A stretch of DNA of 64,000 nt from Fomitopsis serialis (lineage: Eukaryota; Basidiomycota; Agaricomycetes; Polyporales; Fomitopsidaceae). The position numbers were made by a program, and so were the translations under genes. Under the pieces are notes generated by a model, which saw nothing but the letters and a program-made list of their open reading frames with translations, searched no databases and was not told the origin of the DNA. The first letter of the stretch is position 1; every line of letters starts with the position of its first letter. The DNA is taken from positions 372,001 through 436,000 of the forward strand of contig NW_025954962.1 in the NCBI RefSeq assembly GCF_022376445.1, written 5' to 3'. Positions 34,147 through 45,725 of this stretch are shown here, piece by piece.

Positions 34147-36481
34147 ATGGCAGACCGAGGTATACGCGTGATACCAGGCAGCCGTCAGGCTTCCAAGGTC
34201 AAACATCGGCGAGGTGCTCGCGGTGGGGGTTCACAGGACCATCCTCTTGGGGCTGCCGTAGACGCCATGTTCTCTCTTCTATCCAAAACGGGGAATCCAT
34301 TCGAGGCGCAGGAGAGCTGCAGGTGGACAGAGCTGCGGGAACATCTGTGCGACAGGGCCCGAACCGTCGACCTCGCGGTGCAGTTGGCAGATACGTACAG
34401 GGCACACCGTGCTCTCCGAGTGCTCACTTTGTCCCATGTGCTCGGTTGCAAATTGAAGCAAAACGCCTACGAATGCGTGGCACATCAATTAGCCAGTGCA
34501 AGACGGTGGCCGTTGGTGACTTCCCTTGTCGAGTTGGCACGACGTCAGACTGGTCGGACGACTGCCCGATTGCTCAATTGGCGTGCACGCGCTCTCATCG
34601 AATCGCAGGAGTTCGCCACACTCGATCGTGTCTTGGACATCTTCGAACAGGAACGAGTGGGGCCGAACCGCAGGACGTTCCACATACTCGTTTCAGGCCA
34701 CCTTCGCAACCGCGATCTCGCCCGCGCAAGCGATGTCTAGCAGCCATGGAAGAGGCCGGAATCAAAGTCGATGCATCTACCCACGCACTCATCATCTCAT
34801 CCTACCGCCAGTTCGGCCTTGCCCATTCTGTGAAGACGAAGGCCCTAGATGTGTTGCACGAAAGCGACGATCGCTCCGCCACCAATATGATCAACAGCCT
34901 CGTTCAACAGTCCTTGGACAGGGACGACATTCAGGGAGCCATGCGCTATCTTGCCCTGTTCGAGCCCGACAGCATGCCTTCCACTGCCGACGGAGGTTCC
35001 ATCCACCGCGACGGAGACATGACATCTCTGGGGTCGGCAAACCGTCACGGACCCAGAACGGTAACCCCTGCGCAGGACGCCCACACCTTCACGATCCTCA
35101 TTAACCATTTGGCGAAGCAGGCCGACCTTCCCCGTGCTCTTCAGATTCTCGACCGCATGCAGGAGACTGGTGTGCAACCAGACAGTAGCACCGCTGCTGC
35201 TTTGGTCCGAGCTCATTTCGCTGCCGGTCAGGCCACCGCCGCTATTCGGATCGTCGCAAATATGTGCCATGCACGGCGCGTCATGAATGCATCGCGGCGC
35301 ATCATGCATGCATCGTTCAGGCAGCTTGGACTAACCACCAGTGGGATTAATGAACCGTCCTTGCTGCCCCCTGGTATCCCTCCCACGGTGGAAGTCTTCA
35401 ATGCGTTGATCCGAGGAACCCTAACAACGCGTCGCCTTAATGGTATGCGTGTCGTGCTGCGTATCATGAACTTCTGCAACATCAGACCGGACGACACGAC
35501 AGCTCACCTTTTGTTATTGCACCTTGACAAGGTAGAGCACGCGTCACCTCGGGATATCATGCGACGCTTGCGACGTCTCCTTCCCCACCGAGCCACACCC
35601 ACTATTCAGCACTTGAACGTCATCTTACATTCTATCCTTCGCCGCGAAGACGGCCTCCGTCGACAGATGAATCGCACATCGTCACCAGAGTCATCGATGT
35701 CATCCGAGGACAGCAAGACATGGGACAAGATTTCCGGGTCCGAGGAGTCTTACGACCCTGCAGCTGGTTTGAAGGTCCCTGAACGCCCCTCGTATCGGGG
35801 ACAGTTTCAACCCATTCTCCGGTCGCTGCGGGACCGTGGTATACGCAGCGACCGGGCGACTTACGCGCTCAGAATCAGACACGACGCCGTCATCAAGCGC
35901 GATTGGCAATGGCAAAGCAGACATTCCAAGCGATGATCAACCGAGGCTTGCATCCTAACGTATATCACTTTGCGGCGGTCATGGAGGGTTACTCAGTCGT
36001 TGGGGATATCGATGGCGCGATGTCCGTCATGGACTCGGCGATCAAGGAGGGCATTCGGCCGAACCTCAAGTTGTACACCATCCTCATTACCGCCTGCGTC
36101 CAACAGAAGGACGCGGGTCGCGCCCTCCGCATATTCCGGAGTATGCTTGCTGCGAACATTCAGCCTGATGCCATTGCGCTGCATGCACTCGGGCGGGCAT
36201 TCGTAGCTGCGGGGCAGAAGGGGGAGGCTCGACGGATCTTGCTACAGCTTTGGCCGATGGTGGCTGTGCTTCCGGAGGACCTACATAGTGCGCCACTGGT
36301 GCGGCTCATGGATGCCCTGACGTCGCTTGGCGGGAAAGCGAGCAAGGAGGAGGCCAGGAAGCCGCTGAACGGGCGGGAGGCGCGGTTCTTGAGGTGGAAA
36401 GTCAACCGACTGATGGGGAGTTGGGGAGATCGTCCTCCTAGTCTAAAGCTAAGGGTCGGGGTGCTGCTTCGCGTCGTGTAG
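34147..36481 (+). CDS. Pentatricopeptide-repeat (PPR) protein, probably mitochondrial; two frame breaks
   Basis: PPR protein, a class that binds organelle RNA. No intron is needed. Helical-repeat units are clear, for example LDRVLDIFEQERVGPNRRTF, HTFTILINHLAKQADLPRAL, QILDRMQETGVQPDSSTAAA, and at the end MAMAKQTFQAMINRGLHPNV and SVMDSAIKEGIRPNLKLYTI. One base is missing near 34730 and one near 35905 (TGG where TGGG is expected), and the frames join cleanly once restored. The start is uncertain. ATG 34147 opens a basic, targeting-like N-terminus (MADRGIRVIPGSRQASKVK), giving 778 residues, but an upstream exon is possible. Convergent with hapX, with 209 bp between stops. The RNA target is unknown. 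Confidence 0.8.
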
Positions 36482-36690
36482 CGTCACATACCAGTTGCAA
36501 TGAAAGTGGCGAAGCTTAAAACTGTTTAACGGGGCTTCGAGATCATACAGAGCATACGAGACGACGACTTGATGTTGTTCACTTTTGGGAGCGGCTACAT
36601 ACCACATACAATAAACGTACAAAGCAGCAAGACACACTCAAGACATGTAATTCTGGCGAGCAGATAGAGGAAACTTAGCGTCCAAGAGCC

Positions 36691-38457
36691 TTAGAGCATC
36701 GTGAACTCCGTCGGCCATAACCTCGCGTACACGTTGACGACCACAGCTAATGAGACCTCCTGAGGGACCAACTGCGGTGGCGGAGACCGTGCCGTCGTCA
36801 CACCCATACCTTGCCTCGAGTCGTACGGCGCGCGAGGGTCCGACAACATTATTGACTGGCCGTTCTCGGCGTGTGACGAGGAGATCGCGGGAGACAAGCC
36901 GCGCTCTGGTGTGACCGCACCTGGTGCAGGCACGATCTCCACGCGCGGACCGCTACATTTGGAACGACGTGCGACGACGTCTGCGAGGAGGCTGAGATCC
37001 GTGAAGGCGACATTGGGATGCGCCTTGATCTGGCGCCAGGCGGTGTCGCAGGAAACGGTTTCAGGGGGACCTTGGGAATCGGACATGTTGCTATCCTGCA
37101 GGGACGAGTGTGGGACGACATGTGTTGTGGGGGCACACGAAATGACGCCGCCGCAAGCTAGTGGGTCACCGCAGCAACCGTTGGCAGATGGGGGGGACGG
37201 CGCGCTCTCGGTTGGCTGTGCGGGGTCGGGGCAGTAGCCGCAGCTGGAGGAGGATGTGGCGACCGACTTGCCGATGGCATCGCAAAAGGCCTTGCCGAAG
37301 GCGTCGTCCGCACAAGCCAGACAGTTCGACGGGTCGCCCGAGCAGGACGCTGTCGACGAGGATGATGTGGGAGGGGGCGCGACAGGAAAGACGGGGCAGG
37401 TAGGGTTCGCGGGAGAACGCCGACGGAGCGGTACGGGGGCTTGATACTGAGGAAGGTTGTCCAGAATGGAAGGCTGCAACGAACTGTCGCGCCGCCCGCC
37501 AAGATGTGGCGCGTTATGGCGTGGCGGATCAGATAGCGTCAACTGCTCCGAGACTTGGGTCTGCAGAGCAAGGTCCTTGCAGACACACGACGTCGTCTCA
37601 TTACAGAAGCCGCAGGAAAGCATCCCGCCATCGTAAAGCTCGTTCTTGTTGTTCGAGATATCAAACATACTGTTGGACATGCGCGAGTCCTGGCTAGGCA
37701 GCGGCGAGAAGCTAGTGTGGGAAGATGGATGCGACGACGACACCGACGACGCAGGGGAAGGTGCGTCGTACGAACTAGCGGGTGACATGGAAGTGACGAG
37801 CCTGCTGGGAGGCTCGGGCGAGACCTTGGTTTTCTTCCTAGACAACTGTGCGGACGGAAGGCTCGGAGACCGTTGTGTCGAGTCATTCCTAGTCCTCTTC
37901 TTCGAGTTGTCTAGCGGCCCAACGTCGTCTTCCAGCTGAGCGAGTTTATCCTTGAGGAGAGCGTTCTCCCTGAGGAGCTTCTCGTTGTCCTCTTTGAGCC
38001 GCTTGGCGATGTTCTGCAGCGCGACATTGCGCTCGATTTCGCCCTGCTCGAACTGCTGCACACGAGCTTGCAGCTCCGCAAGCTGGGACTGCTTGCGCTC
38101 GCGGAAGGCACGTTGCGCGGCCCTGGCAGGAAGACTTATCAGCACAAACACACACAGACGGAGAGTGTGCAACGCACCTGTTCTGTACGCGGCGGCCCTT
38201 GCTGTCCGTCTGTTCCGTCCAGAGCGATGTTAGTGGATCCATGGGGAGGAGGGGCGTGAGTCTGACCTCGGAAGTGTCCTGGACAGCTGGAGCGCTGTCT
38301 TTCTTCGGCTTGCGGCCAGGCTTCGGTTTGGCCGGGATCACCCACTCCTTTGAAGCTATCCTCCAATGAGCAAGCGCGTCGCGAATTGCAGGTGCGCGGG
38401 CACGTTACCTGTAGCCCAGAGGGTGGTGGGCGTGGATGTCGCTGTCGCTGTGCTCAT
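36691..38457 (-). CDS. hapX: HapX-type bZIP iron-response regulator
   Basis: Transcription factor that acts with the CCAAT-binding complex and senses iron. Exons on the minus strand: 38457-38409, 38355-38267, 38209-38178 and 38122-36691, 533 residues, all phases agreeing. The N-terminal Hap4-like CCAAT-complex-binding domain is SKEWVIPAKPKPGRKPKK (about residues 18-35). The bZIP basic region KGRRVQNRAAQRAFRERK spans about residues 50-67, followed by a leucine-zipper coil to about 110. Four cysteine-rich stretches follow: CGFCNETTSCVC (about 227), CSGDPSNCLACADDAFGKAF (about 315), CGYCPD (about 349) and CCGDPLACGGVISC (about 371). In characterised HapX proteins such regions sense iron-sulfur status. 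GATA motifs lie upstream. No frame break. Confidence 0.93.
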
Positions 38458-38593
38458 GCTGGCCGCACAGGCTGATGCTGCTGGGACGAAGGCACGGGTA
38501 CCGGACGGTATGCAGGTATAGAAGACGGCGGGGGACTGGGAACGGCGGCGAAGCGGTGGGAGCTTGGACGGAGGTGAGGATGGGCGAGCGGTG

Positions 38594-38607
38594 GTCTGAT
38601 AAGATAA
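38594..38607 (+). promoter_or_regulatory. Tandem GATA-factor motifs in the hapX promoter
   Basis: GTCTGATAAGATAA, about 140 bp upstream of the hapX ATG. It contains two overlapping GATA cores, and its left nine bases match the fungal siderophore-repressor consensus ATCWGATAA at eight positions. A third core (AGATAA on the minus strand) lies at 38625-38630. In studied fungi the GATA repressor SreA represses hapX when iron is replete; this placement is consistent with that loop but untested here. Confidence 0.5.
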
Positions 38608-38792
38608 CTCGGACGATCTCCGTTTTATCTCTCCTCCTCGGGAGGCGCCGGCGGGCGATCTTGGCTCGGCGGCGCGTGATCGTTTATACCTACGCCTCTT
38701 CGTCCCATCCCTCCGAATATCATTCGACACTCCCGCTCGCTATCCCATATACTACTCGCTACCACACCAGACAACAACGGGAGCAAACCCTG

Positions 38793-39062
38793 ATGCATGG
38801 CCTTCTGCGTATCACCAGCGCGAGGTTTCGGGGTGCTACCTCCTTTCCGTACACATTCATCCCACCGCCGCGTTCTACTGCCACCACGGGTGCCAATACG
38901 CTGCGTCGCCCCATCCGGCATAGTCTCTCGCGAACATCCCAACGCACTGTCTCAATATTGTGAGTGGGGCATTCGGACCTTCCACAGCGCGCCGCGTCTT
39001 CTTCGTGCAGACGTTCGCCGCCGTCCCGAATGACCGATGATGTCTTCAGAAGTTCATTTTGA
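38793..39062 (+). CDS. Possible small protein with mitochondrial-like N-terminus
   Basis: Exons 38793-38959 and 39011-39062 would give 72 residues, with a GTGAGT donor, a GCAG acceptor and an exact codon multiple. The N-terminus is basic, Ser/Thr/Arg-rich and free of acidic residues (MHGLLRITSARFRGATSF), as in mitochondrial presequences. An overlapping frame contains GIRTFHSAPRLL, which also looks like a presequence, so the true frame is unclear. No family is recognised. It is divergent from hapX, with about 335 bp between starts. The gene may continue further right with exons I could not resolve. Confidence 0.22.
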
Positions 39063-40935
39063 AGACAGGGAACTGCATCCATCCACCCTGCAGATCACCC
39101 TCGCACGCCCTCGCCGCGTCGAGAACGCAGGAGCGCGTGCGTACCCGAACTCTCCTCTCTTGCCTTTTTCGTCGTTCCTGCATGCCACTGCGCACTGTGG
39201 TAGTTACCACTGTCTTGTTCTTGAACTGACTGTTGGAGATAATCTCGGCCAGCGGACGTGGCGCACGCCTGATCCCCTGAGCTCGATCCCGGGGTGTCCG
39301 GTACAAGGTCATGCACCGGCAGCGGAACCCTGCCATTTGTATTGCTCCCTTCCGTGCTAACTTAACACTGCAATTATCAGCTACCAGGAGATATGGACAG
39401 CGTCTTATCGGAATGCGCTGGCTCTCATCATGGTCATTCGTGGTGTAGTATGAACTGACACGTTGATGTTCCTACGGCGCACCTTCTGCATGACCCTTGC
39501 ACGTTGGCCGACCTAGATGCAGTGGGAAAACGTCGCTGTAACAGACGAGACGGCGCCTTAACAGCCTCCCTAGACTGGTTCAAGAAGTATACCGGCGGCT
39601 GCAGTCTGTCCTTGCGACGTGCCATGCGTCTTGCGGCTCGCTTCTTTCACCAAGTCTACATGTCAGTCTCGTAGGCGTTATTGCCCCCAAACTATTGCTC
39701 GAAGCTGAGCTGCAGGCAGGGCTTCCATGTCCTGGCCGCTCTTCCTCCGCCGATATTTGGAGTCTCCGAATCTATTCTGGACATTACTTCTTGTCGCGTT
39801 GTTCTCTTCCCCCAAGTCTCACGCTAGGTCACGAGTAGGTCCTCCGACTATCTCCTTGACCGCCACTGATGTATGGGGCGCTGTATAACATGATACGCGA
39901 AAATGCCTCAGGGTCTCTTCTGTTGATCGGTTCGACACTGTCCGCACGGAGAACCAGCAGGTCGAGCCAGAGGGCACGCGTGGTTACTCCATTGTCACGA
40001 AGGCCCACCATTGTGCGCGATCGCGGCTCCGAATGTCGCTGATAGCAACTCGAAGAACTACGTGGCTGAGGCGACCCATATCAACGTGGCCGGCTGGATC
40101 CTATAGCTTACGGCATGCTCAGACCGATCTCTGATCCTCGAGTGGGTGGACTGTATAGGATTATACATGTTTTCTGGACCGCTCTGAACACTGGCTTCTG
40201 GGCGCTGTCTGAATCTGAATTACTATATGCTCTCGCCTCGCGGAGTACCCGACGAACTCTAGATAACTCGGCAGCGCAGCTCCAACGCTTCACGGACGGT
40301 GAGTCGAAGCAAATTCAGTTGAGAAGGATTCGAACTGAGCGCACTATGCAGTCAGCCGCAAAAGTAATACAAACCCGAGAATCCCAGATATCTTTAGAGG
40401 CGTTCGGCGCGATGTCATATCTTTGAATTGGGCGTTTTAGCTCATATCACTCTACAGAGCTGTGGAGCGACGGAGAAGTACAGTCAGGACCCTCTTCCAG
40501 CAGAGGTTCTGACCTCGACTTCATCTCACGCACGTAGGACACCGGCTCGTGCCTCCCCCCGCATAATTCGATTGGCCCTGGTGTAGAAGCTCTGCTTGAA
40601 CGCTTTTATCAGTATTGTCACATCCACAGGGCCATCCGCTGCGCAATCTGCCATCTGGCAGCGATAACCGCGTGGCAGAGAGCGGTTTACGTTAGGACGA
40701 TCCCAGTGTTGCCCACCAGGACGATAGTACGCAGGTGCGTTCAAGCCACTTCGTTCTAATTTAGCTCATTCCCTCGTCGATTAATCAGGGATATGGTGAG
40801 TGCCTACGCCTTGCCTGATGTAGCATGATTTCGGGGGCCAACATAAGCCCTTACCTTGGTGAGCGGTACCAATTCCTTGCTCCGATCATATAACATTTGA
40901 ACGATCGGGCTCGGATTGTTTTGCGCGGTATCTGA
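39063..40935. other. Gene-poor region
   Basis: No recognisable gene. Short frames on both strands only. A tRNA B-box-like GGATTCGAACT at about 40324 has no matching tRNA fold. Confidence 0.4.
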
Positions 40936-42649
40936 TTGGATTGCTTGAGGCAAAGTCTCTCTCGGCACCAACGGGCTGACAGGACAGCTCAGTCTCTCGA
41001 GCGCATGGCTGCACTCAATGAGGGGCTGTACTCATTTGACTTTTCCCTGTCGGCGCATCATACGATGGTCATCGTGGATCCTGAACTTGGACAAATTAAG
41101 CGCGTCGGGATGGACGAACAGGTGAGTGCGAATACTATGAACGCGTAAGTCACCCTGATGCGGTTTGAGCGCAGGATCCCCGGAGGCCCGTCCGGAACCC
41201 AGATGGTGTTCTAACCTTTCATCGTCTAGATGCGCGAGGTACCCTGAGGCGGTGACCCGGAGTATAGACTCGAGAGGCCTGCCGAACAGGGTCAGTCCAC
41301 TTCATCTGCGCTCTCGGAAACCATTCGCTGTGCTTCCCTGCCGAGTGTGCCCGCTGCTACCTTCTCATATCTCTCTCCCTGACCATGGCTACGGCATGGT
41401 TTTGGGAATCATCGGCTCAGCAGAGCTGTCAGCCACCTCTGCCCCTTCGCACCGTGGCATCTGCGTCTTGGCAGATGGTGCATGAAGTAGTTATACCGGC
41501 GCACCTCACGTGGATGCGTCAGACCCACTTTGGCTGCAAGTTGTCACGCGGGTAGCGTGCAGGTACCGGCGGCAGGCCTTAGATGTCTCTATGACCGAAC
41601 ATCACGGGTCGGGGATCTCGCGTGTTTTACAGAGAGCCAGCAGAGTGGTGCGTTTGAAGGAGCGGGCACCCGAGGTGCAGGGGCGTGAGCCTTGGGGAAC
41701 ATGAAAGTCAACTTTTTATACCAGCACTGATAAATAGCTCGACAGGCAATGGCTGCAGCTCAAGCGCCGCGCTCAGGCACATGTGTCCGTGCTGCGGCTC
41801 GATTGTATACGGCGCGTATCCCGATCGGCTTCCTTGATTGACTTCGCCACAGTGGAAGCCTCAAATACAAACGGCGATGGTAGTCTAAAATCGGCTGCCG
41901 AAAGGACCCGGTTGTCAGATCTGGTGAGCAGACCCTAAACACAAATGGTGATTTTGAACACCGAGCGTTGCCTTGGCAGGAATGTTCACGTCAGGGTAAT
42001 AGCGGTTGTTCTCTGGCTGTGGTTTGTCGAGGGTATCAGCGAGCAAATATTCGTAGACCCTGATACCCTGAGACCATCCTTCTGGCGGACACATTCTTCA
42101 ATCAATGTGCACATAGACATATTGAACGTGATGGATTGGTGAATACTGCGTCCTGTCAGTGCTGCGGCATGAAGAAGCATCGTGCGCAGAATGTGGCTCC
42201 CTTGCAACGATTAGTGGAAACGTGAACTGACAAGTTGCAACACAGAACCGTGACGCGGGAGATGACCTTTCCTTCCTCGACATCTTGCTACAGAACTTTC
42301 TGTTGGCGATGTTGTCGGGGGTATTGCGCAGCCACAGCACCCGGGCCACCGTCAATCTGGACATGTACATATTATTCAGAGCCTTCTCGCATGGGAACGT
42401 AATCAAGGCGCGGTCCGGTGGCATTCTCAAGCCGAAAGCCGATGCAATGTGGCCCACATGTCCAAGACATTTCAGCCTGAGGACGAGGACTCGACTTATG
42501 CTACATTGTGTATCATTTATTCGTTAGTGAATAAATGGGGTGTTATCGAGGAACATCTCAAACAGCCTGCCGAGTATCAGCGACGGTACTACGAAGCCAT
42601 CGGAGCACACTATCTGTTCACGAATCGCAATCATCAGCTTGAACGTTAG
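40936..42649 (+). other. Coding-like remnant or frame-broken gene, unidentified
   Basis: Several plus-strand segments read like protein but do not join into one frame. Examples are SFDFSLSAHHTMVIVDPELG (about 41030) followed by a plausible GTGAGT intron, and RRVSRSASLIDFATVEASN (about 41810) followed by another GTGAGC intron. Further right are FLLAMLSGVLRSHS, NLDMYILFRAFSHG (about 42300-42380) and DEDSTYATLCIIYSLVNKWG (about 42480-42540). The spacing and shared strand suggest one gene ending near 42649, interrupted by missing bases like its neighbours, or an old pseudogene. No family is recognised and no start can be placed. Confidence 0.25.
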
Positions 42650-42776
42650 CAGTCCAAGATATACTCTGGAGTCTGTACTGCCTGTGACCCTAACCTCAGG
42701 CCGCCCTACCAAAGATCACGTGCCCACATTGTGTCGCTGGATTTTCTGGCTGTTCGCGTTGGCGGAGAGAACGTCG

Positions 42777-45623
42777 ATGTCGGGACGCATTCTGCGACAA
42801 GTCCGAGTCGCTCAGACGATACCCTCTCCTGCTCTCGTTCTCCCTAGCCGTAGATGCTATGCTGTCGCCGTCGCCAAAGCCAGCAACCCGAAGCCTGACG
42901 CGCAGCCGGTAGCTGGGCCTAGCCACAGCAGGCCAGCGCAGGGCGAAGCATGGCAAAGTAAAGCCCCGGAGGACAGCTCTCAAAATGGTGGCACCGCCCT
43001 CGCACAATCATCCTCATCACAGGCACCTGCCTCGCCAGCTGGTGCTCCACAGTTGCCCGAGACGCCGTCGGCCTTTCCGAAGGGTGTCGAGGAACACTTA
43101 GCGTCGGTCGTTGCTGCCGGCTTAGAACCCACTCAGAGCGACCTGGAGAAGTGCCGACCAGCCAAGCCTGCGCGGGCGGACTCGCCAGGCTATGCGAAAG
43201 AGTACCATGCAGTAGTAGACACACTGTGTCGTTGTTTCAGCAAGGCACAATTGCGCAAGTTCATAGCAGGCTGGGACGTCAATTCCCGCCTCGCTTCTGC
43301 CAATCGCAGGAAGGTCGACTATGCTGAATCCATTGTGGAGAAGATGTGGGGCTGGCCAAGCTTGAAGGAGGTTGAACGTGCAAAGAAGGACCGCACCGAA
43401 GCCTCAGCGAGATGTGCGCCACGATTTGTGTCTCGTTCCGTATATACTCATACGTCCCATATTCAGCCTTCCCCGTTAATGCAAGCCAGATGTTCCTTAT
43501 CATGGGCAAGGGTTCGTATGCGATTCAGACTCACCCACAATGTCAGAATCATTGACTCTGTTGCCAGACGGTGCCGATGTGTTGGAGATGTCAAGGAGCT
43601 ACAATGTCCACATTTCTCTGAAGACAGACCCGTTCGCACTGCATGTAGAGGGAGTACGCGCTTCTTTGAAGAAAGTAGCCGAACGCATTGACGCAATCAA
43701 GAAAGTGGGCACCACACATCTCGGGGACCTGACCATTTGTTGATTGCAGTTCGTAGTCCATCACCGAGGAAATCTTTCGTCTACCCACAAAAGCACCCAT
43801 TGCCCCAGATCTGCTGCAGCGAATATCGAGATTGGCTGGAGCCTTGCTGGAGAATATAGGCTCAAAGGGTACAGTGAGTTGTCCCACTTGATCTTTGTCA
43901 TGATACCACAACTCGCCATGCAGATCCGAATATTGGCGAAAACTCCACGTAGCGCGGATATTGCGAAGAGATTGGTAACTCGCGCTTGTCATGAGGTATT
44001 GCCAGATGCGCAACTGTCAGCGTATACCTTGCTCATGTAGTGCTTAGCTACAATTAGACCTTCAGCGGGAACGTCTGGCATACCAACCCTCCTCGCCCAC
44101 TGCCGAGGGTCCTGTGCCCAATGCGTTTTCTCCCAGCGCCTATGCCTTGTACCCGTTTCTGTCGCCCAAACCATTGCCATGGACAATGAATGCTGGATCG
44201 ACGTTTCGCATGAGGCATGTTGGATCTTGGCTGAAGCGTGCCAATGGCGAAGACATCCATGCCACGAAAGGCCTGGCAGGACGTGGAGGGCGTCTACTGA
44301 CCACGACGAAGTATGTTCTTCATCAGATCTCGCTGTCCGTTCATCTACTGAGTGTCGCAGAGAGTCCATTGATCTCCGGAAGCTCTTTTCAGAGACCTGC
44401 CTAGCTCGTCTACGAGTCAGCCGCCTTGCAGGCGAGTGGTTAAAGCTTCGTAAGTGGTTCCTGATGTGCGGCCCCAATTGCCTCCGCTGAATCGGTCGTA
44501 GAACGGGACATATGCTTTTGAGCGCTTCTTCCCCTGCACAGCGAGTGTCACTCGTTCCACCACTCGCAGGGAAGCACACTCTCCACGAGCTGTTGGACTG
44601 GATGTCTGCTCGCGGCGCCAGGACGGGATTCGTGCCGAGGTACAGTGTCAGCTTTGATTGACGCTACAATTGAGATTCACCGGATCCAATTCAGTTTACC
44701 TGCCCCTTTGGTCAGCTCATCTCCGACGACGGACAAGATCATCCATCGGCTTGTCTACCGCGCAGTCCAGCCCACAACCACAGAAGGCCCACATCATGCC
44801 CATGCTAACAAGTTCCTATCTTTCGATGTCGCCCTGGTCCAGCCCCGGGACGGTTTCGCCGATGCTGAACTATCTGACAGTTCATCGCGCATGTACACGG
44901 AACCCTCACAGGCAGACGACGATCCGGCGGGCAACGAGGCTGCCATCCCTGCCTTGTACACTGAACCTGAGTGTGTCACTGGTGTCGAGAGCGAAGTTGA
45001 TGTTATGCTCCCCGATCGGTGCGTTATACCTTCTTACTCAAGCATCCTCGTTCACGCGGGCTACGTAGACCGATGGACATACACTTCTCTGCTCAGAGCT
45101 CGACGTTAATCACATCCGACCAACAGCCTCCGGAGTTGCGAGCGTATATCATCAGCCTTGGAGCGTTGTATGTACACGCTTATCACACGAAGTGCGTGGC
45201 CACTTACCCCGAACAGCTTGACAGATGACAGTGCCGACGGCAAGCAGCCAGATCCTCCTCTTATGCTCTCCTTTGGCAGTGACACCTGGATCATGCACTC
45301 GAGTGCTAGCGTACGGCAGAGCATCGAGACCATCACGGTACCTTGTGGGACGCCTGCGACGGGAGAAGCAGGGCATTCCATGAGGGTGGTCAGCGAGAGC
45401 ATCCTGGATCTTGAAAGCAATCAGAAGTCCGCGCACTGCGAGGTCAGTACAGTTGTCGATCTAGAGATCCGTACGTGTCATCTGAACCGCTTTCCCGAAG
45501 CTCGTCTGCGATGATCCCACATCTATGGAATCTTGGGGGCGTTTCCTGGCCAGCTGCGACGCCCTCACATCAATATCTTATCAACCAATGGGTGACAGTG
45601 CATTAGGGACACTCCGGAAATGA
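42777..45623 (+). CDS. SLS1: Mitochondrial inner-membrane regulator Sls1 (one probable frame break)
   Basis: Fungal Sls1 couples mitochondrial transcription and translation at the inner membrane. Twelve exons: 42777-43413, 43467-43511, 43568-43704, 43757-43873, 43924-43995, 44048-44310, 44361-44449, 44502-44639, 44695-45018, 45069-45167, 45217-45442 and 45501-45623. The N-terminus is a mitochondrial presequence (MSGRILRQVRVAQTIPSPAL). The Sls1 domain follows, with KVDYAESIVEKMWGWPSL, FPVNASQMFLIMGKDGADVL and PTKAPIAPDLLQRISRLAG. All phases agree except one missing base near 44394, after which RRVVKAS joins TGHMLL. Restored length is 756 residues. Intron 2 uses the donor GTTCGT and intron 11 ends in AAG. 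It converges on SPB1 with only 102 bp between stops. Confidence 0.85.
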
Positions 45624-45725
45624 CAGTACTGCAGAGTAGAGACTATTAATGGGATCGTGCAAGCGTCGGAACCATGGCATGAGGACAACAGCAACAAGAC
45701 GTAAGTGCAACTGCGAGAGGGATGA

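Noticed and set aside
40320..40400. GGATTCGAACT resembling a reversed tRNA B box
   Set aside because: Neither strand folds a T stem around it and no A box or acceptor stem is found at the right distance.
43705..43760. A frameshift after KK in SLS1
   Set aside because: Choosing the acceptor TTCGTAG ending at 43756 restores phase and the expected SITEEIF continuation.
44048..44100. A further missing base at the SLS1 exon 5/6 junction
   Set aside because: Using the acceptor ending at 44047 instead of the later TAG joins HE to LQLDLQRERL in phase, so no break is needed.
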